64,000 bases of DNA, from the IMG/VR virus record IMGVR_UViG_3300027911_000012, positions 1 through 64,000 of that record; one strand, written 5' to 3'. The position numbers were made by a program, and so were the translations under genes. This document shows positions 54,572 through 63,304 of the stretch, piece by piece; positions within the stretch are counted from its first letter, which is position 1; each line of letters begins with the position of its first letter. The DNA is from a virus. The notes below the pieces were generated by a model. That model was not told where the DNA came from, made no database searches, and saw only the letters and a list, made by a program, of their open reading frames with translations.

Positions 54572-57500
54572 GGCGTCAACCCTTCCGACAGTGGGACTCT
54601 CTGATAGCCTTTTGAACCGCTTGCGATGACAAATTTTCTGTCGAGCGAAATCGGCGACCATATCTGGAACTGCCCCAGCGCCACCGAGCTAGTCATGACG
54701 ATGCGGAACAGCCGTAACTTCAACGCGGGGAAGCGTACGCGCACGGGGACTTCAGCGCGGGCTGTGTTTGGCGCTAGCGTAAACGTGTAGTACGGCGCCG
54801 TTCCACCATCGGCGAACAGTTGCACGGCGATCGAGTTCCCGTCCGTCGTGGTGTAGTCGATATAGGCTTGTTTAATGAGCTTGGACTCGTTGGAGCCCAA
54901 TGTCTGCCAGTAGGAATCATAGCTGTTGCGTTGATCCGCCAACACCGCCGCCGATATGTCGGCCTGATAGATAATGGGAGCCGATGTCACGGATGCGCCG
55001 ATGACGGGGCTGATCCGGTACGCTTGCTGACCCCCGCCGCCATTGATAATGAACTGGTACTTGGCGCGAATCGCGCCCGTGAACGTGCCTAGATTGATGG
55101 GCGCTACCGAACCGTTGTTATCGTCGAATAGCAGGTTCACGCCGATGGTTTGACCGTTCGGGTTGGCGTCGATCGTGAGGGCGTTCCACTGTTTCTGGTT
55201 ATTAAGAACGCCTAAATCCATGTAAGGCATTTGCAGGTTCATGGCAATCGGCGTCTGCACCAGAGCGCCATTCACCCAGCCGCCGTCGTCGTAGTCCTTG
55301 GTAATGTCTTCGTAGACAATCGCGTACCCGCCCGGTTGTCCCGGATACGGCACCGCGTATACGAACTGATTGGTGTCTTCCTCGACAAGCATGGCCGACG
55401 CTTGCACGTCGTCGTTCCGCCAGCGTTTGTACGTCGCGCTATACATCAGCCGGTGCCGGTTGCCGTCCTGCCCGACGTATGAGAACGTGACTGTGTTATT
55501 CTTGAACGCCCCGACGACTGAGTTCAGTTGAGTCAAGTCCACCAAGGGCACGACGGCCTGATGATTGTTTCGAAACAACCACTCGATGATCAGGGATTTG
55601 TATTCACCATCGGCACCGACAAACGTGCGTAGGCCATCCCAACCGGCATACCACACTTCCCGTTCCGATAAACACCAGTCGAAATTGGCTGGCGATCCGT
55701 GTTTGCTGCCCGTCGTCTGGTACGTCGGCGGACTGCCCGGAGCGATCTGATAGTAGGTTGATCGTGTTCTGACAAACAATATGCCGCGGTGATTGATGAC
55801 GGCCGTAATCGGGTCCGTGGGGCTTCCGATCGGTAACCGATTCTGCGGCGGGCAGTACTGAGGCTGATCTTTTGGTGTGTAGTACAGGGAGTTTGGATTG
55901 TTGTCGTCCCCCGCCATCCAGACTTGACCATAAGCAATCGCCGCCAAGAACACGGTTTGACCTGGCGCCGCGAACACGTTGACAGGCTCACCGATAGTGT
56001 GTGGGAGTTGAACGTAAGCCGTGAACGACCCTGTGCCGCCGGCGACTACGTAGACTTGCTCTTGGTTCTGGGGATTACCCAATACCACAATCTGGTTCGG
56101 GATGAACGTCGCCGATGCCTGCGCGACGGCAATCGTTAACAGTGTCGGCGTGTTGGTATTGACCGGCAGCGGCGCTAACGCTCCCGTAATCGTGGTTGCA
56201 ATCGGGTTCGGCAGCGGGGCCGTCACTGGCACGTCGTTCGTGAGTGACAGAATGTTGCCCTGCTCAAGAGCCGAGTCCGGCAGTATGTAGCGGTAATGGA
56301 ACGTCCCCGTTCCCGTGATGTTCGGAACCTGATCCGCGTAATACCAGTTGTTGCCGAACACGCCGCCGCGCGCGTATATCCGGACGTGGGTAGCTTGAGG
56401 GTCTGGCGTGTACTGGAGAGCTAGGTCAATGGCCTGCCGCAGCACGATTATCGTGGATTCGCCGCCGGGGTTCGATGGTGTCACCGAGAAGTGGTTTTCG
56501 GGAGAGCCGTTCGACTCGGTTAAGGTATTCGCGTCCCAGTATGTCGTCCTGAAATCGTACCCCACACCGCCATAGCTGCTGGCACCAGCGTTGGTGCCGA
56601 CACCAGTTGCCGTCGGGCTTCCCTGAATATACAGCCCGTTGAAACTGACGTTGCTGGACCCATTCGAGTTCGTCGTGACCTGAACTCGCCACCCCGTGAT
56701 CTTCGACCAGTCGGCACCGGACTGCCCGGCGTTACCCGCGGACTGGAATTGACCTTTCGGTAAATAGATGACTGACCACGATCCCTGACCGGAACCGAGT
56801 TGCGACGGCTGCGTGCCTTGCAATCCCGTCGGCACCGTAGGGTATTCGGTAATCGGTTGCCCGATTTGTTGACTCCAGTCCGTGACCCCAATCGCGGTAT
56901 CGAACACGGCCTGCACCATGGCTGACGTGGGATCGTTCGTCTGCGGTGCGCTCAAATTTCCCTGATAGCTGACTGGGATAATCGACTTGTAATAGTAGCT
57001 CGCGCCATACCCAGACCCGTTTACGTCGAACTCGACACGGATCTCCTGAATGTTTTGTGGATTCGACACCTGTAACGCGACCACAATCAAGTCGTCACCT
57101 TGATAATTGACGAGGTTCAGCGCGACTGTTTTCCCGATGTAGCCGGTTGTCGCCGCCCCAATCGACCATTCGGCGGCAGTAAACGTGAACGAGTCCGTCG
57201 CGTCGTACGCGCTGTTCAGCGACACGATGTTATAGGTGTTGTTTACAGGAAACGTGGCAAACTTTAACCGGTATATACCGTCGGATAGGTTTACGGACTT
57301 GGCGATCATGCCGTCCGGCGGGCCTGTATACGATCCCGTCGCGTCCGTGTATTGCTCGTGGTCGCCGGATAGGATTGACGTGCCCCCAGTACCCGCAACG
57401 GTGAACGCCGTCGAGGCGCTGATCGGTGTCATGGCTGACGCCGTGTAACCCGATACGGTACCGAATCCGTCGATGATCTGGATTTGCGGCGCGTACTGGG

Positions 57501-58005
57501 TGGCGATTACGGGTTGCGTGGGCGCGAAAATGCCGATACGAGTAGGCGATCCCGTGCCGTTGTCCTTGATGAGTTTGGATTTGTCAAAACAGAACAAGAA
57601 CGGCTGCGACGACCCTTGTGTGTTGGTCACCAAGGTCGTGAACGGTTGGCCTGACAACCCGGTAGCGATTTCCGCGTACGGCCCTTGCGTGGTGCCAGCA
57701 CGACGCCAGAGAGAACCGTCAATGAGCCCGGCGTACCGATAGCTGGCACCGCCGATGGACTTCATGCGGCCGAGAGTGACGGGTTGCGAGGGGAGTGGGT
57801 AATTCTGGCCGTTGACTGTACCGTCGGGGTCTCGGCTGATAATCGTGCTACCATATCTCGTGCTCAGAGCGGATTCCCCCCGCTCTAAGACACCCGTCAT
57901 CGACTGGTAGAAATGCTCGTTCGGAGGATGGTCGGTGGCTGGGCGAGCCATGATGCCGCGACTGTCAAACGCCCAGCTTATCGAGGAATATTTCGTATCT
58001 GCCAT
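54568..58005 (-). CDS. Large tail/neck structural protein, nozzle-like
   Basis: 1145 residues. Repeated beta-rich blocks (for example IGGASYRYAGLIDGSLWRRA, then VFLAAIAYGQVWMAGDDNN and RGILFVRTRSTYYQIAPGSP) resemble the propeller-like domains of podovirus tail-hub or nozzle proteins (T7 gp12 type). A Ser/Thr/Gly-rich middle and a compact C-terminal domain follow. No signal peptide. It is the longest gene in the window and, with the 58747 product, would form the tail core of a short-tailed phage. Confidence 0.65.
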   Translation of the reverse strand: MADTKYSSISWAFDSRGIMARPATDHPPNEHFYQSMTGVLERGESALSTRYGSTIISRDPDGTVNGQNYPLPSQPVTLGRMKSIGGASYRYAGLIDGSLWRRAGTTQGPYAEIATGLSGQPFTTLVTNTQGSSQPFLFCFDKSKLIKDNGTGSPTRIGIFAPTQPVIATQYAPQIQIIDGFGTVSGYTASAMTPISASTAFTVAGTGGTSILSGDHEQYTDATGSYTGPPDGMIAKSVNLSDGIYRLKFATFPVNNTYNIVSLNSAYDATDSFTFTAAEWSIGAATTGYIGKTVALNLVNYQGDDLIVVALQVSNPQNIQEIRVEFDVNGSGYGASYYYKSIIPVSYQGNLSAPQTNDPTSAMVQAVFDTAIGVTDWSQQIGQPITEYPTVPTGLQGTQPSQLGSGQGSWSVIYLPKGQFQSAGNAGQSGADWSKITGWRVQVTTNSNGSSNVSFNGLYIQGSPTATGVGTNAGASSYGGVGYDFRTTYWDANTLTESNGSPENHFSVTPSNPGGESTIIVLRQAIDLALQYTPDPQATHVRIYARGGVFGNNWYYADQVPNITGTGTFHYRYILPDSALEQGNILSLTNDVPVTAPLPNPIATTITGALAPLPVNTNTPTLLTIAVAQASATFIPNQIVVLGNPQNQEQVYVVAGGTGSFTAYVQLPHTIGEPVNVFAAPGQTVFLAAIAYGQVWMAGDDNNPNSLYYTPKDQPQYCPPQNRLPIGSPTDPITAVINHRGILFVRTRSTYYQIAPGSPPTYQTTGSKHGSPANFDWCLSEREVWYAGWDGLRTFVGADGEYKSLIIEWLFRNNHQAVVPLVDLTQLNSVVGAFKNNTVTFSYVGQDGNRHRLMYSATYKRWRNDDVQASAMLVEEDTNQFVYAVPYPGQPGGYAIVYEDITKDYDDGGWVNGALVQTPIAMNLQMPYMDLGVLNNQKQWNALTIDANPNGQTIGVNLLFDDNNGSVAPINLGTFTGAIRAKYQFIINGGGGQQAYRISPVIGASVTSAPIIYQADISAAVLADQRNSYDSYWQTLGSNESKLIKQAYIDYTTTDGNSIAVQLFADGGTAPYYTFTLAPNTARAEVPVRVRFPALKLRLFRIVMTSSVALGQFQIWSPISLDRKFVIASGSKGYQRVPLSEGLTP

Positions 58006-58007
58006 GC

Positions 58008-58037
58008 TAAAATGATTCCAGTGTGGCTAAGCCGCAC
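58008..58037 (+). promoter_or_regulatory. -10 plus 5'-terminal hairpin of a homing endonuclease gene
   Basis: TAAAAT (58008-58013), 7 nt, then the inverted repeat GTGTGGC-TAA-GCCGCAC (58021-58037). The mRNA should begin at the hairpin. GGAGG follows before ATG 58058. The same arrangement precedes the gene at 63305. Confidence 0.55.
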
Positions 58038-58057
58038 GTCTCACGTGGAGGTGAGAA

Positions 58058-58753
58058 ATGCACCAGAGAAAGCTGGCTGCCCAGCCACGGAAGTATTCTA
58101 CCGAAGAAAAGAAGAAATGGCCTAGCACTTATATTCCGTGTCCGAAATGTGGTGTGCTGATGACCAAGAAATCTAAACAGTGCCTGAACTGCTATAAAAG
58201 CGAAAAGAAGCCTGCCATCCAGGGATCGTTCCTCATCAACGGAATTGAGTGTCATCTCGTGGTGCTCACCCGAGAGTTGTACACGATTGTAGAGGATGCC
58301 GATTACGAATTTATAATGAATTGGAACTGGTTTGCGTTCAAAAACGAGAATAAATATTACGCACTCAGGAATGAATATGTTGGGGTTAAAAAGCAGCGTT
58401 TGGTACAGATGCATCAAGTAGTACTCGAAAGAAAACTCGGGCGTCCTATAAGACGTGGATACTGCCCCGACCATATTAACGGATGCGGTATCGATAATCG
58501 GCGCTCTAATCTCAGAGAAGCTACTCCGGGCCAAAACCGCACCAATGTGGGTGTGAGAAAAGTGAATACATCCGGGTATATCGGCGTCAACTGGAACAGC
58601 AGAACTAGAAGATGGCAAGCACGTGTGACCGTCAATGGTAGAAGAATACTGGCCGGTAACTTTCATACAGCACACGCAGCGGCGGAAGCGAGAGATGAAG
58701 CGGCAATCGAGTATCAAGGGGAGTTTGCGGTATTGAACTTTAACTATCATTGA
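58058..58753 (+). CDS. HNH-AP2 homing endonuclease
   Basis: 231 residues. An N-terminal zinc ribbon (CPKCGVL...CLNC), an HNH block (MHQVVLERKLGRP, then DHINGCGIDNRRSNLREATP) and a C-terminal AP2 DNA-binding domain (SGYIGVNWNSRTRRWQARV, then AAEARDEAAIEYQGEFAVLN). It lies between two leftward tail genes but is transcribed rightward, as a mobile homing gene would be. Codons are more A-rich (AAA, AGA) than in neighbours. Confidence 0.85.
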   Translation: MHQRKLAAQPRKYSTEEKKKWPSTYIPCPKCGVLMTKKSKQCLNCYKSEKKPAIQGSFLINGIECHLVVLTRELYTIVEDADYEFIMNWNWFAFKNENKYYALRNEYVGVKKQRLVQMHQVVLERKLGRPIRRGYCPDHINGCGIDNRRSNLREATPGQNRTNVGVRKVNTSGYIGVNWNSRTRRWQARVTVNGRRILAGNFHTAHAAAEARDEAAIEYQGEFAVLNFNYH

Positions 58754-59883
58754 CCGGTCATCCGGCTTTCAGGTGATCCCGTATTCATTCCTGTTCCGTC
58801 CATCCACCGTCGAGTAGCGAGAACAAGGCGATTAAACCTCATATCGCAATATTTCTGCCTGAGTGGGTCTCTCGCTTCCCCATTTTTGCCCCAACAGTAT
58901 GCTAATGCCTTGTATTTAACTGCGTGCAGGATCGGGTCTGGAACTAGGAAATAATCCGTCAGCTCTAAACTGTCGGTATCGCGCTGCGATACTAATATTC
59001 CACACGGGAAGCTGCTGGCAGGTTTTCCGTCTACAAGCCATCTATAGTTTCCTGATCGGTCCTCGCCCCAAGCCCGTAATCGGGTGATGTTTTGATCTCG
59101 CCAGAACGGATTCTGAATTGATAATTCCTCGCTTGAGGTTTCGAGCAGCCGCAACCATAACACAATCGCGCCGCCGCTCGTGGTCAAGTTGGCCGCGACC
59201 TGTTTATACGTAAACGATGTGGCATTGACAACCGCCAACACCTTGAACGCTCCCGTAAACGATGGGTCGTTCGGATTGTATACCGAGAACTTCTGTCCGG
59301 GAACGAGACCGTGCGGGGATTGCGTGACGGAGGTGACCACGTTCGCGGCTCGCGTTAGACTCGTCAGCGCGACGTATTGACTTGAGGACGCGACACGCTC
59401 CATTTGAATGGCGCTACAAATTAGGGGTTGGTATACCTGACCGATCTGGACAGTCTGCGTGTTGAGCCCATACACGCAAGGCACTTCGGCCATGAACTCG
59501 TGCTGCGCTCTCGCCAGATACCCTGCAATCTCCCGCTGGCTGAAGAAATAATCACCGGACGCGGCCTGTGTCGGGAACGTAGCGCCTTGCACGATGGTGC
59601 CGACCGGATGCGTATACGCGAATGTCGCCGTAAACGAATTCGACGGCACATCGACATCCGATACCTGCACGATTTCCTGATTGACCCCGGAGCCGATTAC
59701 GATCTGGGCACCACTGTATAACGCATTTATCGGGTATCCGAGAGATCCGACAATGACTGTGGATGAGCCGCTTGCCACAACCGGAGACACGAGGGTGCTG
59801 GCCATGTAAGGTTCCATCAGGTGGAACGACATTTCAAGCATTACCGATAAACAATTGCGAAATCCGGAACCCGGTAAGGCCAC
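58747..59883 (-). CDS. Probable tail adaptor/neck protein
   Basis: 378 residues from GTG 59883 (AGGAGG 4 nt upstream); an ATG at 59805 is an alternative. Beta-rich throughout, with the LTRAANVVTSVTQSPHGL to FTGAFKVLAVVNATSFTY module shared with the 53339 product. The C-terminus (ALAYCWGKNGEARDPLRQKY then FNRLVLATRRW) is a helix typical of head-tail adaptor proteins. Probably joins head and nozzle. Confidence 0.6.
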   Translation of the reverse strand: MALPGSGFRNCLSVMLEMSFHLMEPYMASTLVSPVVASGSSTVIVGSLGYPINALYSGAQIVIGSGVNQEIVQVSDVDVPSNSFTATFAYTHPVGTIVQGATFPTQAASGDYFFSQREIAGYLARAQHEFMAEVPCVYGLNTQTVQIGQVYQPLICSAIQMERVASSSQYVALTSLTRAANVVTSVTQSPHGLVPGQKFSVYNPNDPSFTGAFKVLAVVNATSFTYKQVAANLTTSGGAIVLWLRLLETSSEELSIQNPFWRDQNITRLRAWGEDRSGNYRWLVDGKPASSFPCGILVSQRDTDSLELTDYFLVPDPILHAVKYKALAYCWGKNGEARDPLRQKYCDMRFNRLVLATRRWMDGTGMNTGSPESRMTGQ

Positions 59884-59908
59884 CGATCCTCCTATCCTCC
59901 TAGTTCGT

Positions 59909-60253
59909 CTAGCTCGATCCCGCCGATGTACCTCTCACGGCTACGACTGCCGGTATCTCCCAGTGGGCCGCTGCCGTCGAAGGGGCCACCACATCCACAA
60001 TTAGAACATAACCCGCCCCCGCAGGGGGTGCAAATGTATTCGAGACCGGAAAGTTGTAGGTGCCTTTTGACCCGTTGACATAGACACCGGCCACCCCGAT
60101 GAAGCCGGAAACCGGAGTGCCACCGATATCGACAAGGGTGGCTCTGGCATTCAGGGCGTTGTTCACATACTGTGGAGGGTTTAAGCTGTTATCGACGAGG
60201 CCGACGATTTGAATGAATCCACTGTTTTTTTGATAGAACGTGATGTTCTGCAT
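59909..60253 (-). CDS. Hypothetical structural protein
   Basis: 114 residues, beta-rich with Gly/Ala/Val and few charges, no Cys. Composition fits a small virion decoration or tail protein. No family is recognised. Confidence 0.55.
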   Translation of the reverse strand: MQNITFYQKNSGFIQIVGLVDNSLNPPQYVNNALNARATLVDIGGTPVSGFIGVAGVYVNGSKGTYNFPVSNTFAPPAGAGYVLIVDVVAPSTAAAHWEIPAVVAVRGTSAGSS

Positions 60254-60262
60254 TGTAGGAGC

Positions 60263-60568
60263 CTAGTCTGTATCCTGATCATCCGAGTCGTCCTGATCCA
60301 AATCCTGCCATTGACACGATATCAGGGTCAGTGCCGATGGAATGCCTGAGTCCACCACCGCCCCCGTTAGCGAGTCCGACGCTCCTATGTCCGACGCAAC
60401 CAGTCCCGATTGAACAGAAAACACCGTCACACGTATACCGGGTGTGCCCACAATCGACGCGGCAAGGGATGGCTGTATGAACAGAAATTTTTTCGACAGG
60501 CTATAAGACGCAGGGTCGCCATAGTAGGCGGTTCCATACGGGGATAGCCCATATCCGTATCCAGTCAT
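60263..60568 (-). CDS. Hypothetical structural protein
   Basis: 101 residues. Tyr/Gly-rich start, beta middle and an Asp-rich acidic tail (QDLDQDDSDDQDTD). Probably virion-associated; unknown role. Confidence 0.55.
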   Translation of the reverse strand: MTGYGYGLSPYGTAYYGDPASYSLSKKFLFIQPSLAASIVGTPGIRVTVFSVQSGLVASDIGASDSLTGAVVDSGIPSALTLISCQWQDLDQDDSDDQDTD

Positions 60569-60574
60569 GTGTCT

Positions 60575-61225
60575 CTACACAGATAACTCGATCCATTTTA
60601 CGCTTGCGTCGATCTTGGCAGCAGTGAGAGACGCCGCCGCTCCGATGGCAATCAGGTTTCCCGGAACACAGCAGATCAGGCCGGCCTCCTCGATCATGGC
60701 CGGAGTCCATGTCTGTAGGGTGGCCGTCGTTGTCGGAATCGCTCCGATACTCAGTATCGGGTTAATAAGCGCGGCGGCGGCACCGATAAACGTCTGGCTC
60801 GTCAGAGCCGTGTTAACAAACCCCTTAACGGCGCTGCCTGATTGCTGTAACGTGAGTAGGTTGTACGGTGTGGTCACTGTGCCGGTTCCCAAGACCGCAA
60901 CTTGGCCACCGTACCATGAGAAGTCTTCTGCCGCAGCCGCCGTTCCCGTTGTCTGCTGCGCTAGGTAGGTGGCGATCACCCACAGGTTCTTCCCGCTGTT
61001 TAACGGGTTGTACAAGGCCAGCAACGGCGTGCCCGCCGCCGCCCCCGAGTAAGCGGTTGGGTTGGCCGAGGCCGCGCTTAGGAAATAGGCGTTGCCGCGG
61101 TAGATATTCTCGTAATACCGGGGCTGTAATTCAGTGACGAGTACATCGGAATACTCGCCGAATCCAGCCGTCAGGTTCTGCCCTACCTGTTTGCCGGTCT
61201 GCCCTTGGTTGCCTTGAAGAAGCAT
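60575..61225 (-). CDS. Hypothetical structural protein
   Basis: 216 residues. Ala/Gly/Thr-rich beta protein; segments AGTPLLALYNPLNSGKNL and LISIGAIPTTTATLQTW-type repeats are like virion decoration or appendage proteins. Position between fibre-like and adaptor genes supports a structural role. Confidence 0.55.
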   Translation of the reverse strand: MLLQGNQGQTGKQVGQNLTAGFGEYSDVLVTELQPRYYENIYRGNAYFLSAASANPTAYSGAAAGTPLLALYNPLNSGKNLWVIATYLAQQTTGTAAAAEDFSWYGGQVAVLGTGTVTTPYNLLTLQQSGSAVKGFVNTALTSQTFIGAAAALINPILSIGAIPTTTATLQTWTPAMIEEAGLICCVPGNLIAIGAAASLTAAKIDASVKWIELSV

Positions 61226-61234
61226 AGTGACTCC

Positions 61235-61558
61235 TTAAACCTGTTGTGCGTCGGCTACTTCTGCGTCTGTCTGTATGTACCGCGGATCGAAATCGGCGGG
61301 GCTGGCTTGACCACCTTCGCACGCCAGTTTCGTCAATGCCAACCGCATAGAGCGTAATTCGCTTAGGATTTGCAGGAGTGTCTCATTCACGGCTCTCGTG
61401 TCCCCCAATTGAATATATCCCAGTCCCACATCCGGTGTACCGAAAAACAGGTTCCCTGTGTCGATCGCAAAGTACATTTCACCGAGCGCAAGCGGCATCG
61501 CCGACCATAAATTCGCTTGTATACCACGCAAAGGCTGAAGTGTTACGTTGCGAGCCAT
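61235..61558 (-). CDS. Appendage protein with Mtd/fibre-like N-terminus
   Basis: 107 residues. QPLRGIQANLWSAMPLALGE followed by MYFAIDTGNLFFGTPDV resembles the short N-terminal domain that opens many tail-fibre and tropism proteins. C-terminal helix. Likely a small tail-appendage adaptor. Confidence 0.6.
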   Translation of the reverse strand: MARNVTLQPLRGIQANLWSAMPLALGEMYFAIDTGNLFFGTPDVGLGYIQLGDTRAVNETLLQILSELRSMRLALTKLACEGGQASPADFDPRYIQTDAEVADAQQV

Positions 61559-61559
61559 T

Positions 61560-62219
61560 TTAGAATGTCCCGCAATCGAATACCGTCAGTGCCGATCCTG
61601 CCCCAATTGTGGCAGGGAGTTGCGTCTGGGCTAAACTGCCGGAGATATCGGCGAAAGCCGGTTGCGCCAAGTTCAAACTCCCGTCCGCGTTGTTCGACGT
61701 GGCGAACTGGTGTGATACCGCGCCGGTGGCGTTGATTGCGGTTTTACCAAGCAGCGCAAAGTAGTTCGTACCGTCGGAGATGACTTTGACACTGTTGTTC
61801 GTGGCGAGAGTCAGACTCGCGCCTCCGTTGATCAGCGATGTCGTGGGGGTAATGGTGACCGTACCGGCACCGCGGTTCTCAAATTCGACATACCAACCGG
61901 ATGGAAAATTTCCGCCGATTGTGGTCGCTTGTGGCAGTGTAACCGCAACCGCAGCGGCATTATTAAATGTAACCAGCTTTCCGCGATCCGTGTTTAAGAC
62001 CGTGTAGGTGGTTCCCACCTGCGCGTTGACATCGACTACATCGTTTGCTACACGCTGCCATGCGTTGCCAGCTCCGATTCCCGTTCCAGAACCGGAGTCT
62101 ACGTAGAATTCGTGTGTGTCCGTAGTCCATGCAATGACCCCGGCTTGACCGGTCGAGGCCAAGGCTGAAAGGTTCGCCAGAGTTCCGCGATAGACTGCAA
62201 ATTTAACGTTGATAGCCAT
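61560..62219 (-). CDS. Tail-fibre-like protein
   Basis: 219 residues from ATG 62219. A fibre-type N-terminus (AVYRGTLANLSALASTGQAG then TDTHEFYVDSG), a beta domain and the C-terminal FADISGSLAQTQLPATIGAG then CGTF. The end resembles that of the 62221 gene product. Likely receptor-binding or appendage protein. Confidence 0.65.
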   Translation of the reverse strand: MAINVKFAVYRGTLANLSALASTGQAGVIAWTTDTHEFYVDSGSGTGIGAGNAWQRVANDVVDVNAQVGTTYTVLNTDRGKLVTFNNAAAVAVTLPQATTIGGNFPSGWYVEFENRGAGTVTITPTTSLINGGASLTLATNNSVKVISDGTNYFALLGKTAINATGAVSHQFATSNNADGSLNLAQPAFADISGSLAQTQLPATIGAGSALTVFDCGTF

Positions 62220-62220
62220 A

Positions 62221-62454
62221 TTAGAATGTCCCCATGTCAATTGGAGATGGAAGTTGTGACAACGTCAATGTCCCGGATATTTGGGAAAAGGAATAGTCGC
62301 CGGTTTGAGCCGAGATGGCGCCAGTGCGGTTGAATACCGAAGGAACACCGGCGGACGCGTCGAGTATCTGAAAATTGCCATTGACCGCCCCCGACCAGTT
62401 GACGCTGCCCTCCAAGGGCAATGTAAGACCCAGTCTGGGGGTGGTGTCCGGCAT
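62221..62454 (-). CDS. Short tail-fibre-like protein
   Basis: 77 residues. LGLTLPLEGSVNWSGAVNGN is a fibre N-terminal pattern; the end YSFSQISGTLTLSQLPSPID then MGTF parallels the 61560 product. Probably paralogous, a truncated or accessory fibre. Confidence 0.6.
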   Translation of the reverse strand: MPDTTPRLGLTLPLEGSVNWSGAVNGNFQILDASAGVPSVFNRTGAISAQTGDYSFSQISGTLTLSQLPSPIDMGTF

Positions 62455-62457
62455 AAT

Positions 62458-62988
62458 CTATTGTGCCTCGCTTAGTGTCGCGGTCTGGATTGTGCTTGTA
62501 TCTGGTAAAGCCGCAACATGCTCCTGACATGGACACGGGATGTCCTTGCCGATTTTGGCTGTGCACCGGCCCGCGACCCAATCTGTCAACGTGGAGTCGC
62601 TTGGATCGCGCTGCGGATTCGAGTGTTTCCCAAACGGATGCGTGCACTGACATAGCACGGCGTCACGTTCAGCCATCTGCTCAGCCCATTTGGCATCGTC
62701 CCAGTCTTTGGGCTTCTGCGCTGGGTACACACCAGCACCGCCGCACGGCGTGCACGTGGACTTGTGTTCTGACCGCCCACCGTCCCAGACCGTGCGGCCC
62801 GAGTATTGCCCGGTGCCTTGGCAGTTTAGACAGTGAGAAATGAACTGCTTGCCGAAGCACAGACGGCAGGCTCGACCGGAAGTCAGAGCGTCCAGCGCGG
62901 CGTCGGGAGATTGACGGGAACAGAGAGGACAGGGTGAAATCGGCCCTTTGTAGCGTTTGATGTCCATGGAGTTGTCATTGATCTGCAT
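62458..62988 (-). CDS. DnaJ-type zinc-finger protein
   Basis: 176 residues from ATG 62988. CPLCS, CRLCFG, CLNCQGTGQYSG and CTPCGGAGVYP form the CxxCxGxG-like zinc modules of DnaJ. Without a J-domain it is probably a chaperone-like or assembly accessory protein. More Cys in the C-terminal part (CQCTHPFGKH, CPCQ). Confidence 0.65.
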   Translation of the reverse strand: MQINDNSMDIKRYKGPISPCPLCSRQSPDAALDALTSGRACRLCFGKQFISHCLNCQGTGQYSGRTVWDGGRSEHKSTCTPCGGAGVYPAQKPKDWDDAKWAEQMAERDAVLCQCTHPFGKHSNPQRDPSDSTLTDWVAGRCTAKIGKDIPCPCQEHVAALPDTSTIQTATLSEAQ

Positions 62989-63245
62989 TAGCGGGTTCTC
63001 CTTCGGAATGCTTTCTCGATCGGGGACGGCTCTAGGGCTTTTCGGATAGCGGGCATCGGATCAATACCCTCGGCGACGCAAAACTCAAGCAACTCTTTGC
63101 AGCAGTCACCGTCGGTATCGTTTTCCGTGTCTGCCGCTGCCGACGCCAGCATGACAGAAGCCAGAGTGTCGGGATCGTTACAGAATTTCAGCATCGTGAT
63201 CCGATTGATGTCGGCCATCGTGAGCGGTTGGTTTGTAGACGCCAT
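62988..63245 (-). CDS. Small hypothetical protein
   Basis: 85 residues from ATG 63245; the -10 candidates (TATACT or TATTAT) end 6-9 nt upstream, a near-leaderless layout. The frame continues to GTG 63281. Helical with CNDPDTL and DCCKELLEFC. It may be the first gene of the leftward virion arm in this window. Confidence 0.55.
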   Translation of the reverse strand: MASTNQPLTMADINRITMLKFCNDPDTLASVMLASAAADTENDTDGDCCKELLEFCVAEGIDPMPAIRKALEPSPIEKAFRRRTR

Positions 63246-63253
63246 GACAAGAG

Positions 63254-63281
63254 TATAATAATCTAGTGCGGCCTGCCGCAC
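63254..63281 (+). promoter_or_regulatory. -10 plus 5'-terminal hairpin of the second homing endonuclease
   Basis: TATAAT (63254-63259) on the plus strand, 6 nt, then GTGCGGC-CT-GCCGCAC (63266-63281), a perfect 7-bp stem. The mRNA should start at the hairpin. The same AT-rich block can serve as a -10 for the leftward gene at 63245. Parallel to 58008-58037. Confidence 0.6.
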
Positions 63282-63304
63282 AATCCTAATCTGAGGTCAG
63301 GACT

